DNA of 64,000 nucleotides from Microbacterium ginsengiterrae. GTDB lineage: Bacteria; Actinomycetota; Actinomycetes; Actinomycetales; Microbacteriaceae. Position 1 is the stretch's first letter. Each line of letters begins with the position of its first letter. The notes below the pieces were generated by a model. The model saw only the letters and a program-made list of their open reading frames with translations. It was not told the DNA's origin and made no database searches. A program made the position numbers and the translations under genes. Of the stretch, positions 45,212 to 54,540 are shown piece by piece. Location: the NCBI RefSeq assembly GCF_014205075.1, contig NZ_JACHMU010000001.1, forward strand, positions 62,001 through 126,000. Direction: 5' to 3'.

Positions 45212-45898
45212 TCACGCGGAGCGCGGCATCCGCTCCTTGACGGAGGATGCGTACACGTCGTCGTACTGCTGCTGACCGAGCCGGTGCAGGGCTACCATGA
45301 TCTCGTCCGTGACCGAACGAAGGATGTACCTGTCGTTCTCCATGCCGGCGTACCGGGAGAAGTCGAGCGGCTCGCCGATCACGATGCCGACGCGCACGAC
45401 GCGAGGGATGGTGCGGCCGATCGGCATGGCGGTGTCGGTCTCGACCATGATGACGGGGATCACAGGGACCTTGGCCTCGAGTGCCATCCGGGCGATGCCC
45501 GTGCGTCCGCGGTAGAGCTTGCCGTCGGGGCTCCGGGTGCCCTCGGGGTAGATACCGAGCAGGTCCCCTCGTCCCAGCACCTGGAGCCCGGTGTTGAGGG
45601 ATGCCTCCGACGCCTTGCCGCCTGAGCGGTCGATGGGGATCTGACCGGTGGCCTTCATGAAGTTCTTCGTCGCCCACCCCTTGAGGCCGCGTCCGGTGAA
45701 GTAGTCGCTCTTGGCGAGGAAGCTCATCGGCCGGTCGATGAGCAGCGGAAGGAAGATGGAGTCGGAGACCGAGAGGTGGTTGCTCGCCAGGATCGCCGCA
45801 CCGTTGCGGGGCACGTTGCCGCGCCCCACGATCCAGGGGCGGAAGACCGCCTTGACGATGGGGCCGACCACCACGTACTTCATCAGCCAGTAGAACAT
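45212..45898 (-). CDS. 1-acyl-sn-glycerol-3-phosphate acyltransferase (PlsC family)
   Basis: A 228-residue membrane-associated acyltransferase of phospholipid synthesis. The catalytic motif is NHLSVSD with H41 and D46, and the second motif YPEGTRS (117-123) binds the phosphate of the acceptor. PVIPVIM is the later hydrophobic motif. An N-terminal hydrophobic helix (about 1-19) anchors it to the membrane. It corresponds in position to M. tuberculosis Rv2182c. The -10-like TAGACT ends 8 nt before the ATG. The acyl donor and exact acceptor cannot be told from sequence. Confidence 0.9.
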   Translation of the reverse strand: MFYWLMKYVVVGPIVKAVFRPWIVGRGNVPRNGAAILASNHLSVSDSIFLPLLIDRPMSFLAKSDYFTGRGLKGWATKNFMKATGQIPIDRSGGKASEASLNTGLQVLGRGDLLGIYPEGTRSPDGKLYRGRTGIARMALEAKVPVIPVIMVETDTAMPIGRTIPRVVRVGIVIGEPLDFSRYAGMENDRYILRSVTDEIMVALHRLGQQQYDDVYASSVKERMPRSA

Positions 45899-45906
45899 CG
45901 TCAGGA

Positions 45907-45912
45907 AGTCTA
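45907..45912 (-). promoter_or_regulatory. Candidate leaderless -10 box (TAGACT) for the acyltransferase gene
   Basis: TAGACT ends 8 nt before the ATG at 45898 and no ribosome site is present. Confidence 0.42.
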
Positions 45913-46031
45913 TCCCCGGCCCCGCGATCTCTCGATCGCGGCTCGACGACCGCTCGGCGGCGCATGCGACTGAGTGTCACTTGATACGCTACTGGATACC
46001 AAAATCGCCGAGTCCGAGCGAGGTTGTGCCC

Positions 46032-46037
46032 TAGACT
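46032..46037 (+). promoter_or_regulatory. Candidate -10 box (TAGACT) for the fadD15-like gene
   Basis: TAGACT lies 39 nt ahead of the GTG at 46077, giving a leader of about 32 nt that contains the ribosome site GAAGGAG. A clear -35 box is not seen. Confidence 0.4.
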
Positions 46038-46076
46038 CGGGGAAAGCCGTGCCCGACCGGTACCGAAGGAGTTGCC

Positions 46077-47903
46077 GTGGTCCAATTCGAAGTCCCCGCC
46101 GTCGTCCCCGCAGACCCCGAGGCGAACATCAGCGATCTGCTGGTGAAGCGCGTCGAGGCGACACCGAACCGCCCTCTCTTCTCCGTTCCCGACGGCGAGG
46201 GCTGGCGCGACATCACCGCCGCCGACTTCCAGACCGCGGTCATCGCACTCGCGAAGGGCTTCGTCGCCGCAGGCATCCAGCCCGGGGACAAGGTGGGATT
46301 CCTCGCCCGCACCACGTACGAGTGGTCGCTGATCGACTTCGCACTGTTCTACGCCGGCGCGGTCATGGTGCCGATCTACGAGACCAGCTCCCCCGCCCAG
46401 ATCCAGTGGATCATGGAGGACTCCGGCGCGATCGCCCTGATGGTCGAATCGGCCGATCACTTCGCCAAGGTGGACGAGGTCCGCGGCGACCTTCCCCTCG
46501 TCCGCGAGGTCTGGCAGATGCACCTCGGTGCGATCGACACCCTCACCGCGGCGGGCGTCGAGGTCGAGGACGCCGAGATCGACCGTCGCCGCAACCTCGC
46601 GGTCGGCTCGGACATCGCGACGCTCATCTACACGTCCGGCTCCACCGGCCGCCCGAAGGGCTGCGTGCTCACCCACAGCAACTTCGTCGAGCTCTCCCGC
46701 AACTCCGCGAAGGCCCTCAACGCCGTCGTCGAGACGCCGGGCGCCTCCACCGTGCTGTTCATCACCACGGCTCACGTCTTCGCACGCTTCATCTCGATCC
46801 TCAACGTCCACGCGGGAGTGCGCACCGGCCACCAGCCGGACACCAAGCAGCTGCTCCCCGCGCTCGGGTCGTTCAAGCCCACCTTCCTCCTCGCCGTCCC
46901 CCGTGTCTTCGAGAAGGTCTACAACTCCGCAGAGCAGAAGGCGGAGAGCGGCGGCAAGGGCAAGATCTTCCGCGCCGCCGCCGCAGCGGCGATCGAGCAC
47001 TCGAGACTCCTCCAGGACGGCGAGAAGATCCCGTTCGGGCTGAAGATCAAGTTCGCGCTGTTCGACAAGCTCGTCTACAGCAAGCTGCGCGCGGCGATGG
47101 GCGGCAACATCTCGTACGCCGTGTCGGGTTCCGCGCCGCTCGGTGCGCGCCTCGGCCACTTCTTCCACAGCCTCGGTGTCGTGATCCTCGAGGGCTACGG
47201 CCTCACAGAGACGACCGCGCCGGCCACCGTGAACCTCGCCGACAAGTCCAAGATCGGCACCGTGGGCCCCGCGCTCCCCGGCGTCGGCGTCCGCCTCGCC
47301 GAGGACGGCGAGATCGAGGTCAAGGGCGTCAACGTCTTCAAGGAATACTGGAACAACCCGGAGGCCACCGCCGAGGCGTTCGACGACGGCTGGTTCCGCA
47401 CCGGCGACATCGGCAGCTTCGATGCCGAGGGCTTCCTCACCGTCACCGGCCGCAAGAAGGAGATCATCGTCACCGCCGGCGGCAAGAACGTCGCCCCTGC
47501 AGCGCTCGAGGACCCGATCCGCGCCAACCCGATCGTCGGCCAGGTCGTCGTCGTCGGAGATCAGAAGCCGTTCATCTCCGCGCTCGTGACGCTGGATCCC
47601 GAGATGCTCCCCACGTGGCTGGGCAACAACGGCCTCCCGGCGGACATGTCCCTGGCGGATGCCGCGAAGAACGACGCGGTCCGCGCCGAGGTGCAACGCG
47701 CCATCGACATCGCCAATAAGAACGTCTCGCGTGCGGAGTCGATCCGAAAGTTCACCATCCTCAGCACGGAGTGGACCGAGGCGAGCGGACACCTCACGCC
47801 GAAGATGTCGATCAAGCGCAACGTGATCGTGTCGGACTTCGCCGGTGAGATCTCCGCGATCTACGACGAGCCGGTTCAGACGACCAACGTCGCGATCGGC
47901 TGA
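46077..47903 (+). CDS. Long-chain fatty acid--CoA ligase (FadD15-like)
   Basis: An AMP-forming acyl-CoA synthetase, 608 residues, activating long-chain fatty acids with ATP and CoA. The adenylate-forming P-loop IYTSGSTGRPKGCV is at 184-197; further motifs are EGYGLTETTAP, DGWFRTGDIG and the hinge/catalytic-lysine region GRKKEII. The C-terminal lysine of the adenylation reaction appears in LTPKMSIKRN. Length and the bubblegum-like insert fit the FadD15 group. It is the last gene in the Rv2173-Rv2187-like block. A perfect hairpin terminator follows after 9 nt. Confidence 0.92.
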   Translation: MVQFEVPAVVPADPEANISDLLVKRVEATPNRPLFSVPDGEGWRDITAADFQTAVIALAKGFVAAGIQPGDKVGFLARTTYEWSLIDFALFYAGAVMVPIYETSSPAQIQWIMEDSGAIALMVESADHFAKVDEVRGDLPLVREVWQMHLGAIDTLTAAGVEVEDAEIDRRRNLAVGSDIATLIYTSGSTGRPKGCVLTHSNFVELSRNSAKALNAVVETPGASTVLFITTAHVFARFISILNVHAGVRTGHQPDTKQLLPALGSFKPTFLLAVPRVFEKVYNSAEQKAESGGKGKIFRAAAAAAIEHSRLLQDGEKIPFGLKIKFALFDKLVYSKLRAAMGGNISYAVSGSAPLGARLGHFFHSLGVVILEGYGLTETTAPATVNLADKSKIGTVGPALPGVGVRLAEDGEIEVKGVNVFKEYWNNPEATAEAFDDGWFRTGDIGSFDAEGFLTVTGRKKEIIVTAGGKNVAPAALEDPIRANPIVGQVVVVGDQKPFISALVTLDPEMLPTWLGNNGLPADMSLADAAKNDAVRAEVQRAIDIANKNVSRAESIRKFTILSTEWTEASGHLTPKMSIKRNVIVSDFAGEISAIYDEPVQTTNVAIG

Positions 47904-47912
47904 GCCCGAACG

Positions 47913-47965
47913 CTGACACAGAAGAGGCCCCCTGCACCGAGTGCAGGGGGCCTCTTCTGTGTCAG
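47913..47965. terminator. Bidirectional terminator with a perfect 25-bp stem
   Basis: Arms of 25 bp (47913-47937 and 47941-47965) pair without mismatch around the 3-nt loop CGA. It lies 9 nt after the fadD15-like stop. The right arm includes the def stop codon (47962-47964), so the def transcript ends inside the stem. Confidence 0.9.
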
Positions 47966-48453
47966 AACCAGTCGCTCTCGCGTACCTGGCGCATCGCGAT
48001 CTTGCGATCCTCCGGTGTCAGACGCGACAGATACAGCTTGCCGTCGAGATGATCCGTCTCGTGCTGGAGGGCCTGGGCGAGCAGCCCCTCCCCCTCGAGG
48101 ACGACGGGATTGCCGTCGAGATCGATGCCCTCGACGCGGGCCCAGGGGTGACGAAGGGCGTCGTGCCACAGATTCGGGACGGACAGGCATCCCTCCCCCG
48201 TCGGCACGGGATCTCCGCGCACCTCGGTCAGCACGGGATTGAGCACGTAGCCGACGTCACCGTCGATGTTGTAGCTGAACGCGCGCACCGCCACGCCGAT
48301 CTGCGGCGCGGCGACGCCCGCCCGACCTGGCAGTTTCACGCTGTCGATGAGGTCGGCCACGAGGGACCGCACGCCGTCGTCGATCTCGTCGATCGGAGCG
48401 CACACGGTTCGGAGCACGGGGTCCCCGAAGATCCGGATCTCGCGAGCGGTCAT
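47962..48453 (-). CDS. def: Peptide deformylase
   Basis: Removes the N-formyl group from nascent proteins. The 163-residue metalloenzyme has the three canonical motifs: [12 protein letters not shown] (43-54; the first position G-x-A-G-V-A-A-P-Q differs slightly from GIGLAAPQ), EGCLSVP with metal ligand C89, and QHETDHLDG with H131, E132 and H135. The ATG overlaps the stop of the MinD-like gene by 1 nt (TGATG), so translation is coupled. The ORF frame runs further upstream into that gene, but motif spacing fits this start. Confidence 0.95.
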   Translation of the reverse strand: MTAREIRIFGDPVLRTVCAPIDEIDDGVRSLVADLIDSVKLPGRAGVAAPQIGVAVRAFSYNIDGDVGYVLNPVLTEVRGDPVPTGEGCLSVPNLWHDALRHPWARVEGIDLDGNPVVLEGEGLLAQALQHETDHLDGKLYLSRLTPEDRKIAMRQVRESDWF

Positions 48454-50180
48454 CAGGCGGACCTCGCCCGAAGGCCCTCGATGAGGAGCGCAGCGAGCTC
48501 GCGAGCCGCGGTGCGCGTCTCGGGTTGCAGGTTGGCGAAGACGATCGCACCGCCTCCCGCGATCTGCGGGTCGTACGGCATCCGCACGACGTTCTTCGCG
48601 CGGGTCTTGAAGTGCGCCTCCAGCTCGTTGAGGCGCACGAGCGGGCTGCCGGGGGTGGACTGGTTGAGGACGATGACGGCGTTGCGCACCTTGTCCTCGT
48701 GACCGTTCGCCTCCAGCCACGTGAGGGTCTCGGATGCCAGCCGCGCCTCGTCGACGCTGAGTCCGGAGACGATGACGATCTGATCGGCGAGATCCAGCGT
48801 CGCATCCATCACGGAGTGCACGATGCCGGTGCCGGTGTCGGTGAGCACGAGGGAGTAGTAGTGCGCCGCGACATCGGCGACGTTGCGGTAGTCCTCATCG
48901 CTGAACGCGTCGGCGATGCGCGGATCGGTGTCGGATGCCAGCACGTCGAGGCGCGTGGAATCGCGCGCCACGATCGCGGAGATGTCGTGATAGCCCTTCA
49001 CCTCGTCGTGGATGCGCACGAGGTCCCGCACCGACTTGCCCGATTGCGAACGGACGATGCGGTCGGCGAGCGTCCCGCGGTCGGGGTTCGCGTCGACGGC
49101 GATCACGCGGTCCTCACGGGCGTCCGCGAGGGCCATTCCGAGCAGCGCGGTGATGGTGGTCTTGCCGACGCCACCCTTGCGCGACAGGATCGGCACGAAG
49201 CGCGCGCTCCCACCCAGCGGGCTGGCGATCCGCGCGGTGAGCGCCTTGCGCTCCCGTGCCTTGCGGCCGTCGCCGATGTTGATGCGGCGTCCGGAGACCG
49301 TGTAGAGCAGGTGACTCCAGGTGCCCTCCGGCTCCGGCTTGGTCAGCGGGCTCGGGGTGAGCAGGCGATCGGCCGTGAGCAGATCGGCGGTCTCCCTGGA
49401 GGACTGGCCGCGCTGGTCGTCCAGTCGCTTCGACGCGAGCGTCAGTTCGGCCGGGCGATCGGGCGTGCTCGCGGATGCGGCGGGTGCGGATGCTGCGGAT
49501 GCTGTCTGCTCCGCAGCCGGCGCCGCCGGTTTCTTCGCGATCGCCTGGGCCGGCACGGCGGCGTCGGTCTTCGCGACGGGTTCGGCCTTCACGGCGGGCT
49601 CAGCCTTCGCGGCCGGCTCAGCCTTCACGGCCGGCGTGGCAGGCTCCGTCTTCACGGCGGACTTCGCGGGCTCGGCCTTCACCGCAGGCTTCGCAGGCTC
49701 GGCCTTCACCGCAGGCTTGGCAGGCTCGGCCTTCGCGGCGGGTTCCGCCGGCTCGGCCTTGGCCGCGGGTGCGGCGGGCACGACTGGAGCGGACTCCACG
49801 ATGGGTTCGGCGTCGTCCACGACATCCGCATCGACCGCGGCGCTGTCGTCCTCCGCAGCATCCTGCTGCTCGGTGCCGTCGGCATCCTCTGGTTCCTCGA
49901 CGTGCGCGACGTCCTCTGGTTCCTCTGCGTCCGACTGCGACGGCTCCACGACGAGGTTCTTACCGCTCTCGAGCAGGATCTCGAAGCTCGCCGCCGGGAT
50001 CTCACCGTCGACGACGGCATCCTCCGTCAGGTCGTCGTCCTCGTCGCGCCCGGGCATCACCACGGCCACCTGCGCCGTCTGCCCGAGCACGCCCAACGAG
50101 GTCGTGTCGAGGGAGGCGGATTCGTCGAGGACGCCGAGGTCGTCGCCCTCGGCGTCGTCGCGATTGTTCTTCGATGTCAC
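48453..50180 (-). CDS. MinD/ParA-like ATPase with long disordered repeat N-terminus
   Basis: A 575-residue protein whose C-terminal 250 residues form a deviant-Walker ATPase of the MinD/ParA type, with [11 protein letters not shown] as P-loop (about 332-342), DANPDRGTL and [16 protein letters not shown]. The N-terminal 250 residues are low complexity: an acidic part (about 10-130), then KAEPA-type repeats (about 140-206), then Ala/Pro-rich sequence. Such tails are common in actinobacterial cell-pole or secretion-linked ATPases. I chose the GTG at 50180, which is preceded by GGAG at the right distance; an in-frame GTG 13 codons upstream is possible. Its target is unknown. Confidence 0.8.
   Translation of the reverse strand: MTSKNNRDDAEGDDLGVLDESASLDTTSLGVLGQTAQVAVVMPGRDEDDDLTEDAVVDGEIPAASFEILLESGKNLVVEPSQSDAEEPEDVAHVEEPEDADGTEQQDAAEDDSAAVDADVVDDAEPIVESAPVVPAAPAAKAEPAEPAAKAEPAKPAVKAEPAKPAVKAEPAKSAVKTEPATPAVKAEPAAKAEPAVKAEPVAKTDAAVPAQAIAKKPAAPAAEQTASAASAPAASASTPDRPAELTLASKRLDDQRGQSSRETADLLTADRLLTPSPLTKPEPEGTWSHLLYTVSGRRINIGDGRKARERKALTARIASPLGGSARFVPILSRKGGVGKTTITALLGMALADAREDRVIAVDANPDRGTLADRIVRSQSGKSVRDLVRIHDEVKGYHDISAIVARDSTRLDVLASDTDPRIADAFSDEDYRNVADVAAHYYSLVLTDTGTGIVHSVMDATLDLADQIVIVSGLSVDEARLASETLTWLEANGHEDKVRNAVIVLNQSTPGSPLVRLNELEAHFKTRAKNVVRMPYDPQIAGGGAIVFANLQPETRTAARELAALLIEGLRARSA
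49563..49763 (-). repeat. In-frame KAEPA-type repeat region
   Basis: About eight imperfect copies of a 7-to-10-residue unit ([32 protein letters not shown]) are encoded here. The units alternate positive and negative charge with proline, giving an extended, probably disordered stretch. DNA copies are near-identical over 24-30 nt, so recombination could change the copy number. Confidence 0.8.
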
Positions 50181-50223
50181 TTCTGTCACTCCAAGCCTGT
50201 GCGAGCGTGTCGCCCGCACAAGA

Positions 50224-53200
50224 TTACTTCTCCGGAGTGATCACGACCAAAAGGTCTCCGGCGTCGACCTGCTGCGTGCCACCGATCGCCAGGCGCTCGA
50301 CGACGCCGCCGACCGGCGCTGTGATGGCCGCTTCCATCTTCATCGCCTCGATGGACGCGACCGGTTCGCCGGCGCGGACGGAGGCCCCGACCTCGACCTT
50401 GAGGGTGACGACACCGGAGAACGGCGCAGCCACCTGACCGGGCTTGGACGTGTCGGCCTTCTCGACCTCGTGCGCATCCACAGCGACCGAGCGATCACGC
50501 ACGAACACCGGCCGGAGCTGCCCGTTCAGCGTGGTCATGACCGTGCGCATGCCGCGCTCGTCCGCCTCACCGATCGCCTCCAGCCCGACGTAGAGCTGCA
50601 CGCCGCGATCGATCTCGACGAGGTGCTCCTGACCCTGCACGAGTCCGTAGAGGTAGTCGGCCGTGTCGAGAACCGAAAGGTCACCGAACAGTTCGCGCTG
50701 CTGAGCGAACTCCCGCGTCGGAGCGGGGAACAGCAGGGTGTTCAGGCGGTCGCGCCGCTCCGTGCGGGATCCGGCGAGAGCCTTCTCGTCGTCCGCGGAG
50801 ATCTCGGTGAGTCCTGGGCGCACCTGACGCCCGGCCAGCACCTTCGACCGGAACGGCTCCGGCCATCCCCCCGGCAGATCGCCGAGCTCCCCCGCCATGA
50901 AGCTCACCACGGAGTCGGGCACGTCGTACTTCTCCGGGTTCGCCTCGAAGTCCGCCGGATCCGCCTTCACCGCTGCCAGATGCAGGGCGAGGTCGCCGAC
51001 GACCTTGGACGACGGCGTCACCTTCGGCACCCGCCCGAGAATGCGATCCGCCGCAGCGTACATGTCCTCGATGAGTTCGAAGTCGCCGGCGAGCCCGAGC
51101 GCCTTCGCCTGCTGACGCAGGTTCGACAGCTGACCGCCGGGGATCTCGTGATGGTAGACACGGCCCGTGGGACCGGGAAGCCCGGATTCGAACGGCGCGT
51201 ACTGGTTGCGCACGGCCTCCCAGTACGGCTCGAGGTCGGAGACTCCTCCGAGGTCGATGCCGCTGTCGCGCTCGGTGTGCGCGAGCGCTGCCACGAGCGA
51301 GGAGAGGGACGGCTGGCTCGTCGTGCCGGACAACGGCGCGGATGCCGCATCCACGGCGTCGACGCCTGCGGCACTCGCCGCGAGCAGGGTCGCCAGCTGG
51401 CCGCCCGGGGTGTCATGCGTGTGCAGGTGGACCGGAAGGTCAAACCGCTCGCGCAGGGCCGTGACGAGCTTCGCGGCGGCGGCGGGCCGCAACAGACCCG
51501 CCATGTCCTTGATCGCGAGGATGTGAGCGCCCGCGTCGACGATCTGCTCGGCCAGACGCAGGTAGTAGTCCAGCGTGTACAGGTCCTCGGCGGGATCGAG
51601 CAGGTCGCCCGTGTAGCAGAGGGCGACCTCGGCGACCGAGGTGCCCGTCGCGCGGACGGCGTCGATCGCGGGGCGCATCTGCGTGATGTCGTTGAGCGCG
51701 TCGAAGATGCGGAAGATGTCGACGCCGCTGGCGGCGGCCTCGTTCACGAACGCATCGGTGACCGCCGTCGGATACGGGGTGTATCCGACGGTGTTGCGCC
51801 CCCGCAGCAGCATCTGGATGTTGATGTTCGGCAGCGCCGCACGCAGCTTGTCGAGCCGCTCCCACGGGTCCTCACCGAGGAATCGCAGGGCGACGTCGTA
51901 GGTCGCCCCGCCCCATGCCTCGACGGAGAGGAGGCCGGGCGTCAGGCGGGCGAGGTAGGGAGCCGCGGCGACGAGGTCGCGGGTTCGGACCCGCGTCGCC
52001 AGCAGCGACTGATGCGCGTCCCGGAACGTCGTGTCCGTGATCGCCAGGGGCTTCTGCTCGCGGAGGCTGCGCGCGAACCCGTCGGGGCCCAACTCCTGCA
52101 GACGCTGGCGAGATCCGGGCGCCGGCTCCGCGGTGAGGTCGATCTGCGGCAGCTTGGAGATCGGGTCGATCGCCCCAGGGTGCTCTCCGTTGGGCTTGTT
52201 GACCGTGACATCGACGAGCCAGTTGAGCAGCTTCGTCCCGCGGTCCTTCGACACGCGCCCCTGCAACAGGTCAGGACGCTCGTCGATGAAGGAGGTGCTG
52301 ACGTCCCCGGCGACGAAGGCGTCGTCATCGAGCAGCGCCTGCAGGAAGGGGATGTTCGTCGAGACGCCACGGATCCGGAACTCGGCCAGCGCGCGCCGTG
52401 CGCGGCCGACGGCAGCGGGGAAGTCGCGTCCGCGGCAGGTCAGCTTGGACAGCATGGAGTCGAAGTGCGGGCTGATCTGCGCCCCCTGGTGCACCGTTCC
52501 ACCGTCGAGGCGGATGCCGGCACCACCCGGTGAGCGGTAGGTGGTGATCTTGCCCGTGTCGGGGCGGAAGCCCTGGGTGGGGTCCTCGGTCGTGATGCGG
52601 CACTGCAGCGCCGCACCACGAAGGTGGATGTTCTCCTGCTGGAGGCCGAGCTCGGCGAGCGTCTCCCCCGATGCGATGCGCATCTGGGTCTGGACGAGGT
52701 CGACGTCGGTGACCTCCTCGGTCACGGTGTGTTCGACCTGGATGCGCGGGTTCATCTCGATGAAGACGACTTCACCGGCGCGCTCCCCCGCTGTCTCCAG
52801 CAGGAACTCCACGGTGCCCGCGTTCTCGTATCCGATGGAACGGGCGAAGGCGATCGCGTATCCGTGCAGAGCCGAACGGATGCTGTCGTCGAGGTTCGGG
52901 GCCGGCGCGATCTCGACCACCTTCTGGTGGCGACGCTGGACCGAGCAGTCACGTTCGAAGAGGTGGACCGTCTCGCCGGACTTGTCGGCCAGGATCTGCA
53001 CCTCGATGTGACGCGGCCGGATGACCGCCTGCTCGAGGAACATCCGAGGGTCCCCGAATGCGCTCTCCGCTTCGCGCATCGCCTCGGCGAGGGCGGGGGC
53101 GAGCTCGGCCTTCGACTCCACCCGCCGCATCCCGCGACCGCCACCGCCGGCGACGGCTTTCGCGAAGAGCGGGAATCCGATCTCATCGGCCTGAGCCACG

Positions 53201-53631
53201 AGATCGTCGACGTCGGCGGATGCCTCGGTGGACCGGAGGACGGGGACGCCGGCGGAGATCGCGTGACGCTTCGCCTCGACCTTGTTGCCCGCCATCTCGA
53301 GGACCTTCGACGGCGGCCCGATGAACACGATGCCGTTCGCCGCGGCCTTCTCGGCCAGCTCGGGGTTCTCGGACAGGAACCCGTAGCCGGGGTAGATCGC
53401 ATCGGCGCCCGACTCGCGAGCGACTCGGATGATCTCGTCGACGTCGAGGTAGGCCCTGACAGGGTGACCGCGCTCGCCGATCTCATACGCCTCATCGGCC
53501 TTCAGCCGATGCTGCGAGCCGCGGTCCTCATACGGGAAGACCGCGACAGTGCGCGCTCCCACCTCGAACGCCGCTCGGAAAGCACGAATCGCGATCTCGC
53601 CGCGATTGGCCACAAGGATCTTCTGGAACAT
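50224..53631 (-). CDS. pyc: Pyruvate carboxylase
   Basis: An anaplerotic biotin enzyme making oxaloacetate from pyruvate and bicarbonate with ATP. At 1135 residues it has the full single-chain order. Biotin carboxylase comes first (about 1-450; FQKILVANRGEIAIRAFRAA, AGGGGRGMRR), then the HMGL-like carboxyltransferase (about 520-800; TDTTFRDAHQSLLATRVRT, with the metal-binding HLHTHDTPGG). Next are the PYC/OADA domain and the biotinyl domain with EAMKMEA, whose lysine carries biotin. The ATG at 53631 is favoured by a GAGGTG ribosome site over the GTG two codons earlier. It is divergent from parA and leads the MinD-like and def genes. Confidence 0.97.
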   Translation of the reverse strand: MFQKILVANRGEIAIRAFRAAFEVGARTVAVFPYEDRGSQHRLKADEAYEIGERGHPVRAYLDVDEIIRVARESGADAIYPGYGFLSENPELAEKAAANGIVFIGPPSKVLEMAGNKVEAKRHAISAGVPVLRSTEASADVDDLVAQADEIGFPLFAKAVAGGGGRGMRRVESKAELAPALAEAMREAESAFGDPRMFLEQAVIRPRHIEVQILADKSGETVHLFERDCSVQRRHQKVVEIAPAPNLDDSIRSALHGYAIAFARSIGYENAGTVEFLLETAGERAGEVVFIEMNPRIQVEHTVTEEVTDVDLVQTQMRIASGETLAELGLQQENIHLRGAALQCRITTEDPTQGFRPDTGKITTYRSPGGAGIRLDGGTVHQGAQISPHFDSMLSKLTCRGRDFPAAVGRARRALAEFRIRGVSTNIPFLQALLDDDAFVAGDVSTSFIDERPDLLQGRVSKDRGTKLLNWLVDVTVNKPNGEHPGAIDPISKLPQIDLTAEPAPGSRQRLQELGPDGFARSLREQKPLAITDTTFRDAHQSLLATRVRTRDLVAAAPYLARLTPGLLSVEAWGGATYDVALRFLGEDPWERLDKLRAALPNINIQMLLRGRNTVGYTPYPTAVTDAFVNEAAASGVDIFRIFDALNDITQMRPAIDAVRATGTSVAEVALCYTGDLLDPAEDLYTLDYYLRLAEQIVDAGAHILAIKDMAGLLRPAAAAKLVTALRERFDLPVHLHTHDTPGGQLATLLAASAAGVDAVDAASAPLSGTTSQPSLSSLVAALAHTERDSGIDLGGVSDLEPYWEAVRNQYAPFESGLPGPTGRVYHHEIPGGQLSNLRQQAKALGLAGDFELIEDMYAAADRILGRVPKVTPSSKVVGDLALHLAAVKADPADFEANPEKYDVPDSVVSFMAGELGDLPGGWPEPFRSKVLAGRQVRPGLTEISADDEKALAGSRTERRDRLNTLLFPAPTREFAQQRELFGDLSVLDTADYLYGLVQGQEHLVEIDRGVQLYVGLEAIGEADERGMRTVMTTLNGQLRPVFVRDRSVAVDAHEVEKADTSKPGQVAAPFSGVVTLKVEVGASVRAGEPVASIEAMKMEAAITAPVGGVVERLAIGGTQQVDAGDLLVVITPEK

Positions 53632-53711
53632 GCACACCTCTGATGGCTCGATGTGCGGCGTTGTCGACGCACACGGGGCGGGGCTGAGTGTTTTCCAAGC
53701 CTAGGGGAAGG

Positions 53712-53717
53712 TAACGT
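53712..53717 (+). promoter_or_regulatory. Candidate leaderless -10 box (TAACGT) for parA
   Basis: TAACGT ends 7 nt before the GTG at 53725, with no ribosome site. A second possible hexamer, TAGGGG, lies 10 nt further upstream. Confidence 0.4.
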
Positions 53718-53724
53718 GGTCTCC

Positions 53725-54540
53725 GTGCACGTACTCAGCGTCAGCTCTCTCAAGGGCGGTGTCGGAAAGACGACCGTGACTCTCGGTCTGGCTTCTGCGG
53801 CCTTCGCCCGCGGCGTCCGAACCCTCGTCGTCGACCTCGACCCCCAGTCCGATGTCTCGACGGGAATGGACATCCAGATCGCCGGGCGGCTCAACATCGC
53901 CGACGTCCTGGCCAACCCGAAGGAGAAGGTCGTCCGTCAGGCGATCACCTCCAGCGGATGGGCGAAGGTGCACCCCGGAACGATCGACGTGCTCATCGGC
54001 AGCCCGTCCGCGATCAACTACGACGGCCCGCACCCGAGCGTGCGCGACGTGTGGAAGCTCGAAGAGGCGCTCGCGTCCGTGGAGAGCGACTACGACCTCG
54101 TCCTCGTCGACTGTGCGCCATCGCTGAACGCGCTCACCCGCACGGCGTGGGCGGCGAGCGACCGCGTCATGGTCGTCACCGAGCCCGGCCTGTTCTCCGT
54201 GGCAGCAGCCGACAGGGCCCTTCGTGCCATCGAGGAGATCCGCCGAGGCCTCTCCCCTCGTCTGCAGCCGTTGGGCATCGTGGTCAACCGTGTGCGCCCG
54301 CAGTCGATCGAGCACCAGTTCCGCATCAAGGAGCTGCGTGACATGTTCGGCCCCCTCGTGCTCTCGCCGCAGCTGCCGGAGCGCACCTCGCTCCAGCAGG
54401 CGCAGGGCGCGGCGAAGCCGCTGCACATCTGGCCCGGCGACTCCGCACAGGAGCTGGCGGCGGACTTCGACGCGCTGCTGGATCGGATCATCCGCACCGG
54501 GCGCGTGCCTGTTCCCGAGGCGGGCGCCGCCTCCTCCTGA
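53725..54540 (+). CDS. ParA-family ATPase
   Basis: A 271-residue Walker-type partition ATPase. The P-loop [16 protein letters not shown] is at 8-23, the second motif VVDLDPQSDVST shows the ParA-type Walker A' aspartate, and DLVLVDCAPSLNALTR is Walker B. No ParB gene follows, so this is probably an orphan ParA with an accessory role in segregation or protein positioning. The GTG start at 53725 gives HVLSVSSLKGG; a GTG three codons earlier is also possible. It is divergent from pyc, and repeat-rich DNA lies right downstream. Confidence 0.88.
   Translation: MHVLSVSSLKGGVGKTTVTLGLASAAFARGVRTLVVDLDPQSDVSTGMDIQIAGRLNIADVLANPKEKVVRQAITSSGWAKVHPGTIDVLIGSPSAINYDGPHPSVRDVWKLEEALASVESDYDLVLVDCAPSLNALTRTAWAASDRVMVVTEPGLFSVAAADRALRAIEEIRRGLSPRLQPLGIVVNRVRPQSIEHQFRIKELRDMFGPLVLSPQLPERTSLQQAQGAAKPLHIWPGDSAQELAADFDALLDRIIRTGRVPVPEAGAASS

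Noticed and set aside
45183..47792. An 869-codon leftward frame across fadD15-like and acyltransferase genes
   Set aside because: Covers two confirmed genes in other frames and has no recognisable product.
49563..49763. KAEPA region considered as tandem noncoding repeats or CRISPR
   Set aside because: It is in frame, encodes a continuous peptide and has no spacers.
49321..52533. A 1070-codon open frame antisense to pyruvate carboxylase and the MinD-like gene
   Set aside because: Low-complexity shadow; the N-terminal Ala/Gly/Ser repeats simply mirror the KAEPA repeats.
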